A stretch of 64,000 bases of DNA from an uncultured Tessaracoccus sp. (GCF_947286155.1 NZ_CAMYPD010000010.1:1-64000); one strand, 5' to 3'. Numbered from the stretch's first letter, positions 1 through 8,666 are shown. Numbers and translations are program-made. Notes: generated from the letters alone by a model not told the origin.

Positions 1-1700
1 GGCGCGAGCCACGCCGGGAACGCACCGGCGTAGTGCTCGGTGAGCACACCGAAGAACCGCTCGATCGACCCGAAGAGCGCACGGTGGATCATCACCGGGC
101 GCTGGCGAGTGCCGTCGGCAGCCTGGTACTCGAGCTGGAAGCGCTCTGGGAGGTTGAAATCCAGCTGGATGGTGGACATCTGCCAGGTTCGGCCAATCGC
201 GTCCTTCGCCTGCACCGAGATCTTCGGGCCGTAGAACGCGGCGCCACCCGGATCGTCGACGAGCTCGAGCCCGGACGCGCTGGCAACCTCGCGCAACACC
301 TCGGTGGCTTCATCCCAGGTGGCGTCGTCGCCGACGAACTTCTCAGGGTTCTTGGTACTGAGCTCGAGGTAGAAGTCGTCAAGCCCGTAGTCGGCGAGAA
401 GCTCGAGCACGAATTTCAGCAGGAAGGCGAGCTCGTCGCGCATCTGCTCGCGGGTGCAGTAGATGTGTGCGTCGTCTTGCGTGAATCCACGTGCTCGGGT
501 GAGTCCGTGCACCACGCCCGACTTCTCGTTGCGGTACACGGTGCCGAACTCGAACAGGCGCAGCGGCAGTTCACGGTAGGAACGCCCCCTCGCGGCGAAC
601 ACGAGGTTGTGCATGGGGCAGTTCATGGGCTTCATGTAGTAGTCCACGCCCTGCTTGGTGACATTGCCCTCGGCGTCGCGTTCCTCATCCATATGCATGG
701 GCGGGTACATGCCCTCGGAATACCAGTCGAGGTGCCCGGAGGTTTCGTACAGGTGTGCCTTCGTGAGGTGCGGGGTATACGCGAACTGGTAGCCCTCCTC
801 GACGTGGCGCCTGCGTGAGTAGTCCTCCATCTCCATGCGCACGATGGCGCCCTTCGGGTGGAACACAGCGAGGCCGGAGCCGATCTCGTCGGGGAAACTG
901 AACAGGTCCAACTCGGTGCCGAGCTTGCGGTGGTCGCGCTTGGCGGCTTCCTCCAGCCGCGTGACGTACGCCTTAAGGTCGTCCTTCGTCGCCCACGCGG
1001 TGCCGTACACGCGCTGCAAGCTGGCGTTGCGCTGATCGCCGCGCCAGTACGCTGCGGAGGAACGCATCAGCTTGAAGGCCGGGATGTACCCGGTGTGCGG
1101 AATGTGCGGCCCGCGGCAGAGGTCTTTCCACGCGACGGAGCCGTCGCGGTTCACGTTGTCGTAGATCGTGAGCTGTCCTGCGCCGACCTCGACGCTGGAT
1201 CCGTCCTCGTCGCCGGCAGACCCCTTGTCGTCGATGAGTTCAAGCTTGAAGGGCTCGTTCGCGAGCTCGTCGCGCGCCTGGTCGTCGGAGACCTCGCGAC
1301 GCACGAACCGCTGCTTGGCCTTCACGATCTGCTGCATCCTCTTCTCGATGCGCTTGAGATCTTCAGGCGTCAGCGGCTCGCACTGGAAGTCGTAGTAGTA
1401 CCCGTCGGTGATAGGCGGGCCGATGCCCAGCTTGGCTTCGGTAAACACATCCTGCAGCGCCTGCGCGGTGACGTGCCCCGCGGAGTGTCGGAGGATGGAC
1501 AGCCCCTCGGGTGAGTCGATGAGCACGGGTTCGACATCGTCGCCATCGTGCAGCTCGCGTTGGAGGTCAAGCGTTTCACCGTTCACGTGCATCGCGACGA
1601 TCGTGCGGTCGTCGCCGAAGAGGTCGAGGCCGGTGGTAGTGGTCGTCAGTTCCACGCTGCTCGCCTCGTCGTTGCGGTGCACGGTGATGACGCCACTCAT
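1..1700 (-). CDS. thrS: Threonine--tRNA ligase (ThrRS), C-terminus cut by window edge
   Basis: Charges tRNA-Thr with threonine in the cytoplasm. About 566 residues are visible from an ATG at 1700; the usual length is about 650-690, so most of the anticodon-binding domain lies outside the window. Seen in order: an N-terminal TGS domain (about 1-65), an editing domain starting with RHSAGH (near 70), and a class II core. The three expected zinc ligands are visible: the Cys of KPMNCPMH, the His of DDAHIYC and the His of MIHRALFGS. The class II arginine motif TVYRNEKSG is also present. An SD-like GAGAG lies just upstream of the ATG. The plus-strand open frame across this gene is a GC-rich shadow. 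Confidence 0.97.
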   Translation of the reverse strand, partial: MSGVITVHRNDEASSVELTTTTTGLDLFGDDRTIVAMHVNGETLDLQRELHDGDDVEPVLIDSPEGLSILRHSAGHVTAQALQDVFTEAKLGIGPPITDGYYYDFQCEPLTPEDLKRIEKRMQQIVKAKQRFVRREVSDDQARDELANEPFKLELIDDKGSAGDEDGSSVEVGAGQLTIYDNVNRDGSVAWKDLCRGPHIPHTGYIPAFKLMRSSAAYWRGDQRNASLQRVYGTAWATKDDLKAYVTRLEEAAKRDHRKLGTELDLFSFPDEIGSGLAVFHPKGAIVRMEMEDYSRRRHVEEGYQFAYTPHLTKAHLYETSGHLDWYSEGMYPPMHMDEERDAEGNVTKQGVDYYMKPMNCPMHNLVFAARGRSYRELPLRLFEFGTVYRNEKSGVVHGLTRARGFTQDDAHIYCTREQMRDELAFLLKFVLELLADYGLDDFYLELSTKNPEKFVGDDATWDEATEVLREVASASGLELVDDPGGAAFYGPKISVQAKDAIGRTWQMSTIQLDFNLPERFQLEYQAADGTRQRPVMIHRALFGSIERFFGVLTEHYAGAFPAWLA

Positions 1701-1755
1701 AATTCTCTCCTCGATATTCGTTCGTCGTTGGCGCAATGCCAAACGCTATTCTGCC

Positions 1756-2031
1756 CTATTCGGCCAGCAGCGCGTTGTACTGCGGATGCTTGTCGATGTA
1801 GTTAGCGATGTACGGGCAGGTCGGCCGCACACGCTTTCCTTGGACCTGGATGTCTTCCAGCGCGAAGTTCGCCAGCTTTCCTGCGTAGCCCTTGCCCTCG
1901 TGCGCGGGTTCTACCCCGGTGTGTGGGAGGTCTACGACGTCGCCTTCGACGGTGTAGTCGATCACGCCGACGACCTCACCGTCGAGCTGCATCTCGTACC
2001 GGGACAGCGCCTCGTTCTTCATGATGTCCAT
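1756..2031 (-). CDS. Small GNAT-type N-acetyltransferase (COG2388-like)
   Basis: A 91-residue single-domain protein resembling the short GNAT family represented by YjdJ-like proteins. Residues about 38-55 (HTGVEPAHEGKGYAGKL) form the acetyl-CoA pyrophosphate-binding loop with the R/Q-x-x-G-x-G/A pattern. The C-terminal CPYIANYIDKHPQY is the family's usual signature. The family is much shorter than ordinary GNATs, so this length is normal. The acceptor substrate is unknown. It lies 55 bp downstream of thrS, so it could be a separate unit or share thrS transcription. Confidence 0.85.
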   Translation of the reverse strand: MDIMKNEALSRYEMQLDGEVVGVIDYTVEGDVVDLPHTGVEPAHEGKGYAGKLANFALEDIQVQGKRVRPTCPYIANYIDKHPQYNALLAE

Positions 2032-2069
2032 GCCTCCACACTAGTCGTGTCGGTCACGGGCGACGGCGA

Positions 2070-2609
2070 CTATGCGGCGGTGGCACCAACATGTGTGAGC
2101 GCTTGTGCGACGATGTCGTCGGTCAGGCCACTTCGAGGGTCAACGGCAATGGGGAGCATCCCCTGCGGCAGGCCCTCACGATCACGCTCGGAGACGTCGT
2201 CGTCGAGCCAGACGCCGACCGGATCTGGGCCGGCGAATTCATCCAGCCACGTGGCTACCTGGGACGTCTTCCAGCAGGTGCCGTCGGTGGTGGGCTCCCA
2301 TTCGAGCGGGATGACCGGAAGTTCATCCACGAGGCGAAGCTTGGGTAGCCAGAACGGGTTTGCCGCTTCCTGCCAAGTGGTACACCAGACGATCTGGAAG
2401 ACATCGGTGAGCGGTTTGAAGACGTCAGCGATGTTCTCGCGCCAATGAATGGAATATGGCCCGTAGCGGCCAACCCATACGCGAAGGTCGGTGTCGGGAA
2501 CCGTCCTTACCACGTCGAATTCATGCTTGGCGTGCTCACGCATCGCTGCAGGCACTTGCAGATTCAGCACACCGTCGACATCAAGGAGTAGCAACGGCTG
2601 GTGTGACAT
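2070..2609 (-). CDS. HAD-superfamily-like protein
   Basis: A 179-residue protein. LLLLDVDGVLN at residues 6-16 is HAD motif I, with the nucleophile Asp10 and acid Asp12. WCTTW near residue 95 matches the serine/threonine motif II region, and VWLDDDVSERD near 134 fits the metal-binding acidic motif IV. There is no obvious cap insertion, so it is a compact HAD hydrolase. The substrate cannot be inferred. Similar stand-alone proteins are common in actinobacteria and are usually annotated only as HAD domain-containing. Confidence 0.82.
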   Translation of the reverse strand: MSHQPLLLLDVDGVLNLQVPAAMREHAKHEFDVVRTVPDTDLRVWVGRYGPYSIHWRENIADVFKPLTDVFQIVWCTTWQEAANPFWLPKLRLVDELPVIPLEWEPTTDGTCWKTSQVATWLDEFAGPDPVGVWLDDDVSERDREGLPQGMLPIAVDPRSGLTDDIVAQALTHVGATAA

Positions 2610-2702
2610 GAACGTTTCCTCCCCTTGTCACGCCCATCGCACAGGCGGGCTGTCTGACACCCCGCAACGAACGCTACAGCTTGAACCTCGAGCGCAGCAT
2701 GG

Positions 2703-2774
2703 TGGGCGATGCCGGGTTTGAACCGGCGACCTCTTCCGTGTCAAGGAAGCGCGCTACCGCTGCGCCAACCGCCC
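2703..2774 (-). tRNA. tRNA-Val (GAC)
   Basis: 72-nt cloverleaf on the minus strand. The acceptor GGGCGGT pairs with ATCGCCC, the anticodon loop reads TTGACAC, and the T arm contains GGTTCAAACC. The discriminator A is followed by an encoded CCA at 2702-2700. First-transcribed neighbours are tRNA-Gly and tRNA-Cys, so the three form one cluster. It is closely similar to the divergent tRNA-Val(CAC) at 3157. Confidence 0.96.
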
Positions 2775-2775
2775 G

Positions 2776-2846
2776 AGGTGGAGACGGGATTTGAACCCGT
2801 GTACACGGATTTGCAGTCCGTTGCCTCGCCTCTCGGCCACTCCACC
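2776..2846 (-). tRNA. tRNA-Cys (GCA)
   Basis: 71-nt cloverleaf. The acceptor GGTGGAG pairs with CTCCACC, the anticodon is GCA in loop CTGCAAA, and the discriminator is U73, as expected for tRNA-Cys. It has only a one-base gap to tRNA-Val(GAC), so the transcript must be processed. No CCA is encoded after the discriminator. Confidence 0.96.
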
Positions 2847-2891
2847 ACCGATGGAGGCCCTCCCCCTTGGGGATTGGGAGAGACTTCTCCG

Positions 2892-2964
2892 AGCGGACGA
2901 CGAGATTCGAACTCGCGACCCTCACCTTGGCAAGGTGATGCTCTACCAACTGAGCCACGTCCGC
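2892..2964 (-). tRNA. tRNA-Gly (GCC)
   Basis: 73-nt cloverleaf. The acceptor GCGGACG pairs with CGTCCGC, the anticodon is GCC in loop TTGCCAA, and the T loop is TTCGAAT. It is the first gene of the minus-strand Gly-Cys-Val tRNA cluster and CCA is not encoded. Confidence 0.96.
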
Positions 2965-3005
2965 ATGTCGACCAGAAACGCTGTTGCGGTTCTGACGCGT
3001 TGAGA

Positions 3006-3035
3006 ACACTAGCGCACACATTTCACAAAACACAA
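3006..3035 (-). promoter_or_regulatory. Candidate promoter of the Gly-Cys-Val tRNA cluster
   Basis: On the minus strand a TTGTGT hexamer (3035-3030) and a TAGTGT hexamer (3011-3006) are separated by 18 bp. The predicted start is about 35 nt upstream of the tRNA-Gly 5' end. Spacing and position fit a housekeeping sigma promoter; the sequence match is moderate. Confidence 0.45.
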
Positions 3036-3156
3036 ATCGTCGGTGAACCCAACCCAAATTCGGGATGAACCACGCCAGCCGACGGACACCCTCGCCACGC
3101 CAGTCAGGGTCCAAATGGTACATGTGGCCGAAGATGCGCTAGAGTGAACCGTCGCT

Positions 3157-3228
3157 GGGTGATTGGCGCAGTGGTAGCGCGCTTCGTTCACACCGAAGAG
3201 GTCGGCGGTTCGAACCCGCCATCACCCA
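3157..3228 (+). tRNA. tRNA-Val (CAC)
   Basis: 72-nt cloverleaf on the plus strand. The acceptor GGGTGAT pairs with ATCACCC, the anticodon is CAC in loop TTCACAC, and the T arm is GGTTCGAACC. CCA is encoded at 3229-3231. Its D arm and anticodon stem are nearly the same as in tRNA-Val(GAC) at 2703-2774, making a divergently oriented isoacceptor pair about 380 bp apart. Confidence 0.96.
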
Positions 3229-3257
3229 CCATAGTGAGCACGTGGCAGGAGGCGGAG

Positions 3258-4058
3258 ATGGCAGCACCCGCAGTCGTCCTCGCCGACACCACCTCAGGAA
3301 TTCCCGAAGTCAGTGAAGCGTTCCACACCATTGAAACGCAGCTGCGCGCGCGTCGGCCCGATCTCAACATCCACTTTCTCGAACTGGGCGCTCGGCCCAC
3401 ACTCGGCGCTGTACTCCCCCGCCTGCACGACGAACAGGTGGAGGAGGCAGTACTCGTTCCACTTGATCTCCGGTCGGCAACATCGTACGCCAGCGAACTC
3501 GACGACGCTGCGAGGGCGATGAAGGCAGCCGGCATCCGCGCCGTCGTATCGCGCCCCATCGGCCCAGCATCTGAACTGCTCAATATCCTGGACGAACTCG
3601 TTCGCGACGCCCTGCAACGTCGTTCCGCGCTGGAACTCGACGGGCTGGTACTCGTCGGACGTATTGGCGGCGACGCGCGAGGGTCAGCGCTGCTTGCTCG
3701 GCGTGCTCGCCAGTGGTCAGCCCACCACCGCCTGCCCGTGCAGCTCGCCATCGAGGAAGGCGACGGAGCCGCCACTGCCAGCGCAGTCCACGCACTCCGC
3801 TCGCAAGGGCGTCGGTACATCGCCGTGGGGGGAGCGTTCTTCTCCCCCGGCCCCTCCTACCGTGCTCACGCCCGCGCCGCCCAACAGGCAGGAGCGATCG
3901 CCGTCACCGCCCCCATCAGCGGCAGCCGACACCTCAGCCAACTCATCCTGGCCAGATATGCATTCGGCGCGATGGAATTGCTCGACGGCAGCCCGCAGCC
4001 TGTCACCGTCGACGACGATTACCACTTCCTCAGCCCGCGCGAAACCTTTGGCCGCTGA
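3258..4058 (+). CDS. CbiX/SirB-like protein lacking the chelatase histidines
   Basis: 266 residues, with an ATG start 27 nt after the tRNA-Val CCA and GGAGGCGGAG as SD. The fold pattern looks like tandem CbiX/sirohydrochlorin chelatase repeats: repeat one from MAAPAVVLADTTSG with PTLGAVLPRL, repeat two from about residue 135 (LVLVGRIGGDARGS). Family members use a His in an N-terminal HGS-type motif and a second His about 60-80 residues later to bind metal. Here the first motif reads LADTTSG and the second VPLDLRSATSY, with no His in either. Chelatase activity is therefore doubtful and another role is possible. No heme, siroheme or cobalamin gene is nearby. Confidence 0.7.
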   Translation: MAAPAVVLADTTSGIPEVSEAFHTIETQLRARRPDLNIHFLELGARPTLGAVLPRLHDEQVEEAVLVPLDLRSATSYASELDDAARAMKAAGIRAVVSRPIGPASELLNILDELVRDALQRRSALELDGLVLVGRIGGDARGSALLARRARQWSAHHRLPVQLAIEEGDGAATASAVHALRSQGRRYIAVGGAFFSPGPSYRAHARAAQQAGAIAVTAPISGSRHLSQLILARYAFGAMELLDGSPQPVTVDDDYHFLSPRETFGR

Positions 4059-4060
4059 AC

Positions 4061-4066
4061 TACACT
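4061..4066 (+). promoter_or_regulatory. -10 hexamer for probable leaderless msrB mRNA
   Basis: TACACT ends 7 nt before the msrB ATG at 4074, so transcription would begin at or next to the start codon. No Shine-Dalgarno-like sequence lies between. A clear -35 is not seen. Confidence 0.45.
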
Positions 4067-4073
4067 GCTCACC

Positions 4074-4490
4074 ATGAGCGAGCAGTACATCGCACCGTTT
4101 CAACTACCCGATGAACAATGGCGTGAGCGCCTGACCGACTTGGAATACCACGTACTGCGCCAATCAGGCACAGAACGCCCCTTCACCGGCGAGTACACGG
4201 ACACCGAAACGGAGGGCACGTACTCGTGTCGAGCATGCGGCGCGGAACTGTTCACGAGTAGCGAAAAGTTCCATTCCCACTGCGGATGGCCCAGCTTCTT
4301 CTCACCGCTAGCAGAAGACAGGGTGCGCTACCTCGACGATCACAGTATTCCCGGCCGTCCGCGGGTGGAGGTACGGTGCGCGAACTGCAACTCCCACCTC
4401 GGTCACGTGTTCGAGGGCGAGGGCTACAACACCCCAACCGATCTGCGCTACTGCATCAACTCGGTCTGCCTCACTCTCAACCCGAAGTAG
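4074..4490 (+). CDS. msrB: Peptide-methionine (R)-S-oxide reductase MsrB
   Basis: Reduces methionine-R-sulfoxide in oxidised proteins, regenerated by thioredoxin. 138 residues, the usual size for a stand-alone MsrB. Visible: CRACG and CANC as two CxxC pairs for the structural zinc, the HCGWPSF signature, GHVF, and the catalytic Cys in RYCINSVCL near the C-terminus. The ATG directly follows a -10-like TACACT, which supports this start despite the absence of an SD. It lies 15 bp after the CbiX-like gene but probably has its own promoter. Confidence 0.97.
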   Translation: MSEQYIAPFQLPDEQWRERLTDLEYHVLRQSGTERPFTGEYTDTETEGTYSCRACGAELFTSSEKFHSHCGWPSFFSPLAEDRVRYLDDHSIPGRPRVEVRCANCNSHLGHVFEGEGYNTPTDLRYCINSVCLTLNPK

Positions 4491-4534
4491 CGCCTTCCGC
4501 GGCGTGGCAGGCTACGTCGCGAAGACTCGACACG

Positions 4535-4540
4535 TAGAGT
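4535..4540 (+). promoter_or_regulatory. -10 hexamer for probable leaderless DUF3000-rnd mRNA
   Basis: TAGAGT ends 7 nt before the GTG start at 4548, the same geometry as at msrB. No SD is visible between hexamer and start. Confidence 0.45.
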
Positions 4541-4547
4541 CGCCCGT

Positions 4548-5120
4548 GTGTCGAAGGTTACGAGGCTCGCCCCGGATGCGTTTCATCGCGCTGTCGAGGA
4601 GTTCCGCCACATGCAGTGGCGACGCGAGCTGAGCATCGACGAGATCGGTTCGCCTCAGCGCATCGCTCCCCATTCTTTGGCGATCGCGGGCGAGCTGACC
4701 GTCGGTGACGACACCGTCAGTTCTGGGCGCCTCATCCTGCTGCACGATCCCGCAGGAAACGAAGCCTGGCAAGGTACGTTTCGCCTCGTGTCATACGTCC
4801 GCTCAGAGGTCGATCTCGAGATGGCGGCAGACCCCCTCCTCCCCGATATTTCCTGGGCCTGGCTCACTGAAGCCCTCGAGGACAACGAGTGCGATGCGTC
4901 TTTCCTCGCAGGCACCGTGACGGCCTCGTACGGCAGGTCGTTCGGCGAGATGGCCGACGAACCAGACCGCGCCGAGGTGGAGCTGCGCTCCTCGTGGACA
5001 CCCCACCTCGACGCTCAGCACCCACTCACCAGCCACCTCTTCGCCTGGCAAGACCTCTTAGGGCTCGTTGCCGGCGAACCCCCGCTCCCGGCTGGCATCT
5101 CGCTACTCAAGACCCGATGA
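4548..5120 (+). CDS. DUF3000 family protein
   Basis: 190 residues from a GTG start. It belongs to an actinobacterial family of unknown function that characteristically precedes the ribonuclease D gene, as here. It has a compact mixed alpha/beta sequence with no signal peptide, membrane segment or recognisable catalytic motif. The stop codon overlaps the rnd ATG by ATGA, so the two are translationally coupled and probably act in the same process, perhaps RNA metabolism. That functional link is inference from context only. Confidence 0.85.
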   Translation: MSKVTRLAPDAFHRAVEEFRHMQWRRELSIDEIGSPQRIAPHSLAIAGELTVGDDTVSSGRLILLHDPAGNEAWQGTFRLVSYVRSEVDLEMAADPLLPDISWAWLTEALEDNECDASFLAGTVTASYGRSFGEMADEPDRAEVELRSSWTPHLDAQHPLTSHLFAWQDLLGLVAGEPPLPAGISLLKTR

Positions 5121-6310
5121 CACTCGTCGATCAGCCCAGAGAGCCACTGCGCCCTGTCGTCGCGGATAACGACGGGCTCAGCCGCTGCCTTGCCGCGCTC
5201 GCCTCCGCTGCTGGGCCCGTCGCCTTCGACGTGGAACGCGCCCACGGCTACCGCTACTGGCCGCGCGCCTACTTGTTGCAGATCCGACGAGGCGACGCGG
5301 GCACGTGGCTGATCGATCCGACATGCTTCGATAACGCCCAGCTGGCGCAGCTCGTCGAACGCACTGACAATGACGAGTGGATCATCCACGCCGCGTCGCA
5401 AGATCTCCCATCGATGTTCGACTGTGGCATCGTGCCCCAGCGCATCTTCGACACTGAGCTCGCCGCACGCTTGCTCGGCAAGCCCGGCGTTTCGCTGGGT
5501 GCGATCCTCGCAGCCGAGCTCGACATCGAACTGCGGAAAGCCCACTCGGCCGTGAACTGGGCGACGAGGCCCCTCAAACAGTCATGGCTCACCTATGCCG
5601 CGCTGGACGTGGATTTCCTGGCCGAGCTGCGTGCGACCCTCGACGCGCAGCTGCGCGAGGTGCACCGTCGCGAATGGGCGGAACAGGAGTTCCAGTGGGA
5701 GCTGGACGCCTTCGCGAAGGCCGTAGAGCCTCGCGTAGATCCATGGCGAAGGACCTCCCACATCACCGCGGTACGCCACCCGCGTGGCCTCGCCCTCGTC
5801 CGCGAGCTGTGGCACGAACGCGAAGCGATCGCCCAGCGCCGCGACCGCCCTCCCACGCACATCCTTCCCGACGCGGCACTCGTCGACGCCGGTGTTGCCG
5901 CCGGCAAGGATCGTGCCGTGACCCCGGATACGCTGCGCCGGATTGACGGGTTCGCCAAGCCGCCCGGGCGCCGCTACCTCAATCGCTGGATTGAAGCGAT
6001 CAAGCGATTCAACACGCTGCGCGCGAGCGACTACCCGCCGAAGCGCCTCCATGTACCGGGTAGCATTCCCCACCCCAAAGCTTGGGAGCGCACCAACGAG
6101 GACGCTGCCGCAAGGTGGCGTGTCGTCCGCCCCGCCATTGACGACTTCGCCTGCGAAATCGGCATCCAGCCCAGCTTGTTGGCACCCCCCGCCGCCTTGC
6201 AGCGGGCCATTTGGGATGGAGTTCCCACCGAAGGTGACTTGCTGGACGCCGGAATGCGCCCCTGGCAAGCAGATTTACTGTCGGGGCTGATCGACGAACT
6301 CTTCGACTGA
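5117..6310 (+). CDS. rnd: Ribonuclease D-like 3'-5' exonuclease with HRDC domain
   Basis: 397 residues. The DEDDy exonuclease domain (about 20-190) shows the metal-binding acids Asp38 and Glu40 in FDVERA, Asp96 in HAASQDLPSM, and Tyr160/Asp164 in WLTYAALDVDFL. An HRDC domain follows at about 210-300, then a C-terminal helical region. In other bacteria RNase D trims 3' ends of tRNA precursors and other stable RNAs. The ATG overlaps the DUF3000 stop (ATGA). The last 36 bp overlap the 3' end of dxs convergently. Confidence 0.93.
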   Translation: MTLVDQPREPLRPVVADNDGLSRCLAALASAAGPVAFDVERAHGYRYWPRAYLLQIRRGDAGTWLIDPTCFDNAQLAQLVERTDNDEWIIHAASQDLPSMFDCGIVPQRIFDTELAARLLGKPGVSLGAILAAELDIELRKAHSAVNWATRPLKQSWLTYAALDVDFLAELRATLDAQLREVHRREWAEQEFQWELDAFAKAVEPRVDPWRRTSHITAVRHPRGLALVRELWHEREAIAQRRDRPPTHILPDAALVDAGVAAGKDRAVTPDTLRRIDGFAKPPGRRYLNRWIEAIKRFNTLRASDYPPKRLHVPGSIPHPKAWERTNEDAAARWRVVRPAIDDFACEIGIQPSLLAPPAALQRAIWDGVPTEGDLLDAGMRPWQADLLSGLIDELFD

Positions 6311-8191
6311 GGAATCCACGAGCTTCGGGAGCACCGCATGCGCGACGCTCTGCGGAGTGAGGCCTAGCGTCGAAAGAATCTGCGACCTGCTCGCGTGCTG
6401 CAGGAATTCATGCGGGATACCGAAGCAATGCACCGGGGTGGTGATGTCTTCTTCTGCTAAGCGCGACCGCAACCGCTGGCCGAGGCCTCCTTCGACGAGA
6501 TTGTCCTCGATCGTGATGACGTGATCGAACTCCGTCGCCAGCGCGATGAGCTCCGGGCTCACCGGCAGCGCCCACAGCGGATCCACCACCGTGGCGGCGA
6601 CACCTTGCGCGCGAAGGAGCTCCGCGGTCTGAGCAGCAAGCCCAACGAACTGCCCATACCCGACGATGAGCGTGCGAGCATCGCGGTCTGCGCTGATCAC
6701 GTCGACGCGTGACACTCCTTCGCCTCTATGAGCCACTTCCACGATGTCGTCGGGAAGCTTCTCCTTCGAGTACCGGATGATAGTGGGGGCGTCATCGACG
6801 GTAACCGCGCGGTTCAATGCCTGCTCGAGCCTCCGCTGATCGCGCGGTGCTGCGAGCTGCAAACTCGGGATGATGCCGGCCATCGCTACATCCCACATAC
6901 CGTTGTGGCTCGGCCCATCTGTGCCGGTGATACCTGCGCGATCCAGTACGATCGTCACTCCGAGGCCGTGCAGCGCGACATCCATGAGCAGCTGATCGTA
7001 GGCGCGGTTCAGGAAGGTGGAATACAACGCCACGACTGGGTGGAGGCCGGTGCGGGCAAGGCCCGCCGCCGACGTGAGGGCGTGCTGTTCCGCGATGCCG
7101 ACGTCGAAAATCCGATCCGGAAAGGCCGCGCCGAAGCGCGCGAGCCCGGTGGGGTGCAGCATTGCTGCGGTGATCCCGACCACGCGCGGGTCACGCTGCC
7201 CGAGCTGCACCATGGCTTCCGCGAATGCGTCCGTCCACGTCGCCTGCACCGATGAGGTGAGCGACTCGCCGGTGACGTCGTCGATCTGCCCGACGGCGTG
7301 GAAGCGATCTTGCTCATTCTCTTCCGCGGCCTTGAACCCTTTGCCCTTCACCGTGATGGTGTGCACGATCACCGGGCCACCGAACTGGCGTGCCTGTTCC
7401 AGATGATTGGTGAGCGCGCCCAGGTCGTGGCCGTCGATGGGGCCGGTGTACTTGATGCCGAGATCCGAAAATAGGTCTTGTGGCGCAACGACGTCTTTCA
7501 CGCCCGTCTTGAACCCGTGCATGAGGTCGTACAGAGGACGCCCCACGAGAGGGATCTTGTTGATGACACGCTTCGCCAGCGACAGCGTCTGTTCGTATCG
7601 AGGGTTCGTCCTCAAACCGGCGAGGTGATTCGCGAGTCCACCCACCGTCGGGGTGTACGAACGCCCGTTGTCGTTCACCACAATGACCAGGCGCAGATTC
7701 GGCTCAGCAGCGATGTTATTCAGCGCCTCCCACGCCATGCCACCCGTGAGCGCCCCGTCGCCCACCACAGCAACAACGGTGCGATCTTCCCCCTGCAGGG
7801 CATACCCCTTCGCCATGCCTTCCGCCCATGACAGCGCAGCAGAAGCGTGCGAGTTGGCAACCCAGTCGTGCTCCGACTCGGAGGGCTCCGGGTAGCCCGA
7901 GAGCCCGCCCTGCTGACGCAGGGTGGCGAACTGGTGAGCGCGACCAGTGAGCATCTTGTGCACGTAGCTTTGGTGGCCGGTATCGAAGATGATCGGGTCG
8001 TGGGGAGAGTTGAACACCCGATGGATAGCCATGGTGAGCTCAACCACTCCAAGGTTTGGCCCCAGGTGCCCGCCCGTCCGACTCACGTTCGTGACCAGGA
8101 AGGCTCGAATCTCATCGGCGAGCCGCTCCATCTGCGACTTCGACAGTGAACGCAGATCTCGCGGGCCAGCAATGGAATCGAGCAAAGACAT
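6275..8191 (-). CDS. dxs: 1-deoxy-D-xylulose-5-phosphate synthase
   Basis: Condenses pyruvate and glyceraldehyde-3-phosphate with thiamine diphosphate to give DXP, the first step of the MEP isoprenoid pathway. 638 residues from ATG 8191, the normal length. Seen: FDTGHQSYVHK, the ThDP motif GDGALTGGMAWEALNN, the C-terminal half of the binding region with DVGIAEQHA and TGTDGPSHNGMWD, and a transketolase C-domain. GGAGG four bases upstream selects the ATG at 8191 rather than the in-frame codon at 8212. It overlaps rnd tail to tail by 36 bp. Confidence 0.97.
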   Translation of the reverse strand: MSLLDSIAGPRDLRSLSKSQMERLADEIRAFLVTNVSRTGGHLGPNLGVVELTMAIHRVFNSPHDPIIFDTGHQSYVHKMLTGRAHQFATLRQQGGLSGYPEPSESEHDWVANSHASAALSWAEGMAKGYALQGEDRTVVAVVGDGALTGGMAWEALNNIAAEPNLRLVIVVNDNGRSYTPTVGGLANHLAGLRTNPRYEQTLSLAKRVINKIPLVGRPLYDLMHGFKTGVKDVVAPQDLFSDLGIKYTGPIDGHDLGALTNHLEQARQFGGPVIVHTITVKGKGFKAAEENEQDRFHAVGQIDDVTGESLTSSVQATWTDAFAEAMVQLGQRDPRVVGITAAMLHPTGLARFGAAFPDRIFDVGIAEQHALTSAAGLARTGLHPVVALYSTFLNRAYDQLLMDVALHGLGVTIVLDRAGITGTDGPSHNGMWDVAMAGIIPSLQLAAPRDQRRLEQALNRAVTVDDAPTIIRYSKEKLPDDIVEVAHRGEGVSRVDVISADRDARTLIVGYGQFVGLAAQTAELLRAQGVAATVVDPLWALPVSPELIALATEFDHVITIEDNLVEGGLGQRLRSRLAEEDITTPVHCFGIPHEFLQHASRSQILSTLGLTPQSVAHAVLPKLVDSSVEEFVDQPRQ

Positions 8192-8236
8192 GCCCTCCAT
8201 CATAGGACGCAAGCGCCAAAACCGCGCCTTATCAAG

Positions 8237-8626
8237 CTATAACTTCGGCACGAAACGCACGTCGTGGAGCGCTTCCTCGACGAGATGCACCGCACGCAGG
8301 AGGCGCAGCAACCGCGCATCTTCTTGTTGCAATACCTCGACGGCCTCCCCCGCCACGCGGGCATCCACCCACCCAGCAAGGTTCGTGCGCACCGTCGCCC
8401 GCTGCGACCTCGTGGCGGCCAGCTGCGCTTCCACATGCCCGTGCGCCAACCGGGCGAGCACGACTGGGTGATTGCGCAGCACGCGATACCCCCGATACTC
8501 CGGCGGACATGCGTCGAGGAGGAAGGCGACTGCGCAATGCAACCAATCGTCGGCACCTGGAGGTGGCACGGCTGACGGCCAGCCCGGAGGGACGTACACC
8601 TGCACCAATGCATCAGTATCAAACAT
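8237..8626 (-). CDS. Conserved hypothetical protein upstream of dxs
   Basis: 129 residues from ATG 8626, or 139 from a GTG at 8656. It is an alpha-helix-rich soluble protein. An N-terminal VYVPPGWPSAVPPPG segment is followed by WLHCAVAFLLDACPPEYRGYRVLRNHPVVLARLAHGHVEAQ, and there is no signal peptide or known catalytic motif. I recognise the pattern from actinobacterial hypothetical proteins but not a named family. It is on the same strand as dxs with a 45-bp gap. The palindrome GTGTTC-N4-GAACAC sits directly before the ATG. Confidence 0.65.
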   Translation of the reverse strand: MFDTDALVQVYVPPGWPSAVPPPGADDWLHCAVAFLLDACPPEYRGYRVLRNHPVVLARLAHGHVEAQLAATRSQRATVRTNLAGWVDARVAGEAVEVLQQEDARLLRLLRAVHLVEEALHDVRFVPKL

Positions 8627-8642
8627 GTGTTCTATTGAACAC
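8627..8642. promoter_or_regulatory. Palindrome GTGTTC-N4-GAACAC abutting a start codon
   Basis: A perfect 6-4-6 inverted repeat immediately precedes the ATG at 8626. If that ATG is used, a protein bound here would cover the ribosome-binding and start region. If translation starts at GTG 8656 the site lies in the coding sequence. It is not a LexA box, which has GAAC before GTTC. Confidence 0.35.
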
Positions 8643-8666
8643 TGCCGCACTGACATTTCAATACAA

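Noticed and set aside
33..818. 261-codon open frame on the plus strand at the left edge
   Set aside because: Covers the antisense of thrS, whose motifs are unambiguous.
2674..3123. 149-codon open frame over the tRNA cluster
   Set aside because: Runs through three tRNA genes; the repeated VAQLVEH-like and SNP-rich peptides are the usual translation of tRNA sequence.
4889..5116. 76-codon N-terminal extension of the ribonuclease D gene
   Set aside because: Lies inside DUF3000 in another frame, Arg-rich and non-homologous; ATG at 5117 overlaps the DUF3000 stop and gives the standard N-terminus.
8627..8642. LexA box
   Set aside because: The half-sites are in the opposite order (GTTC before GAAC) from the actinobacterial SOS box.
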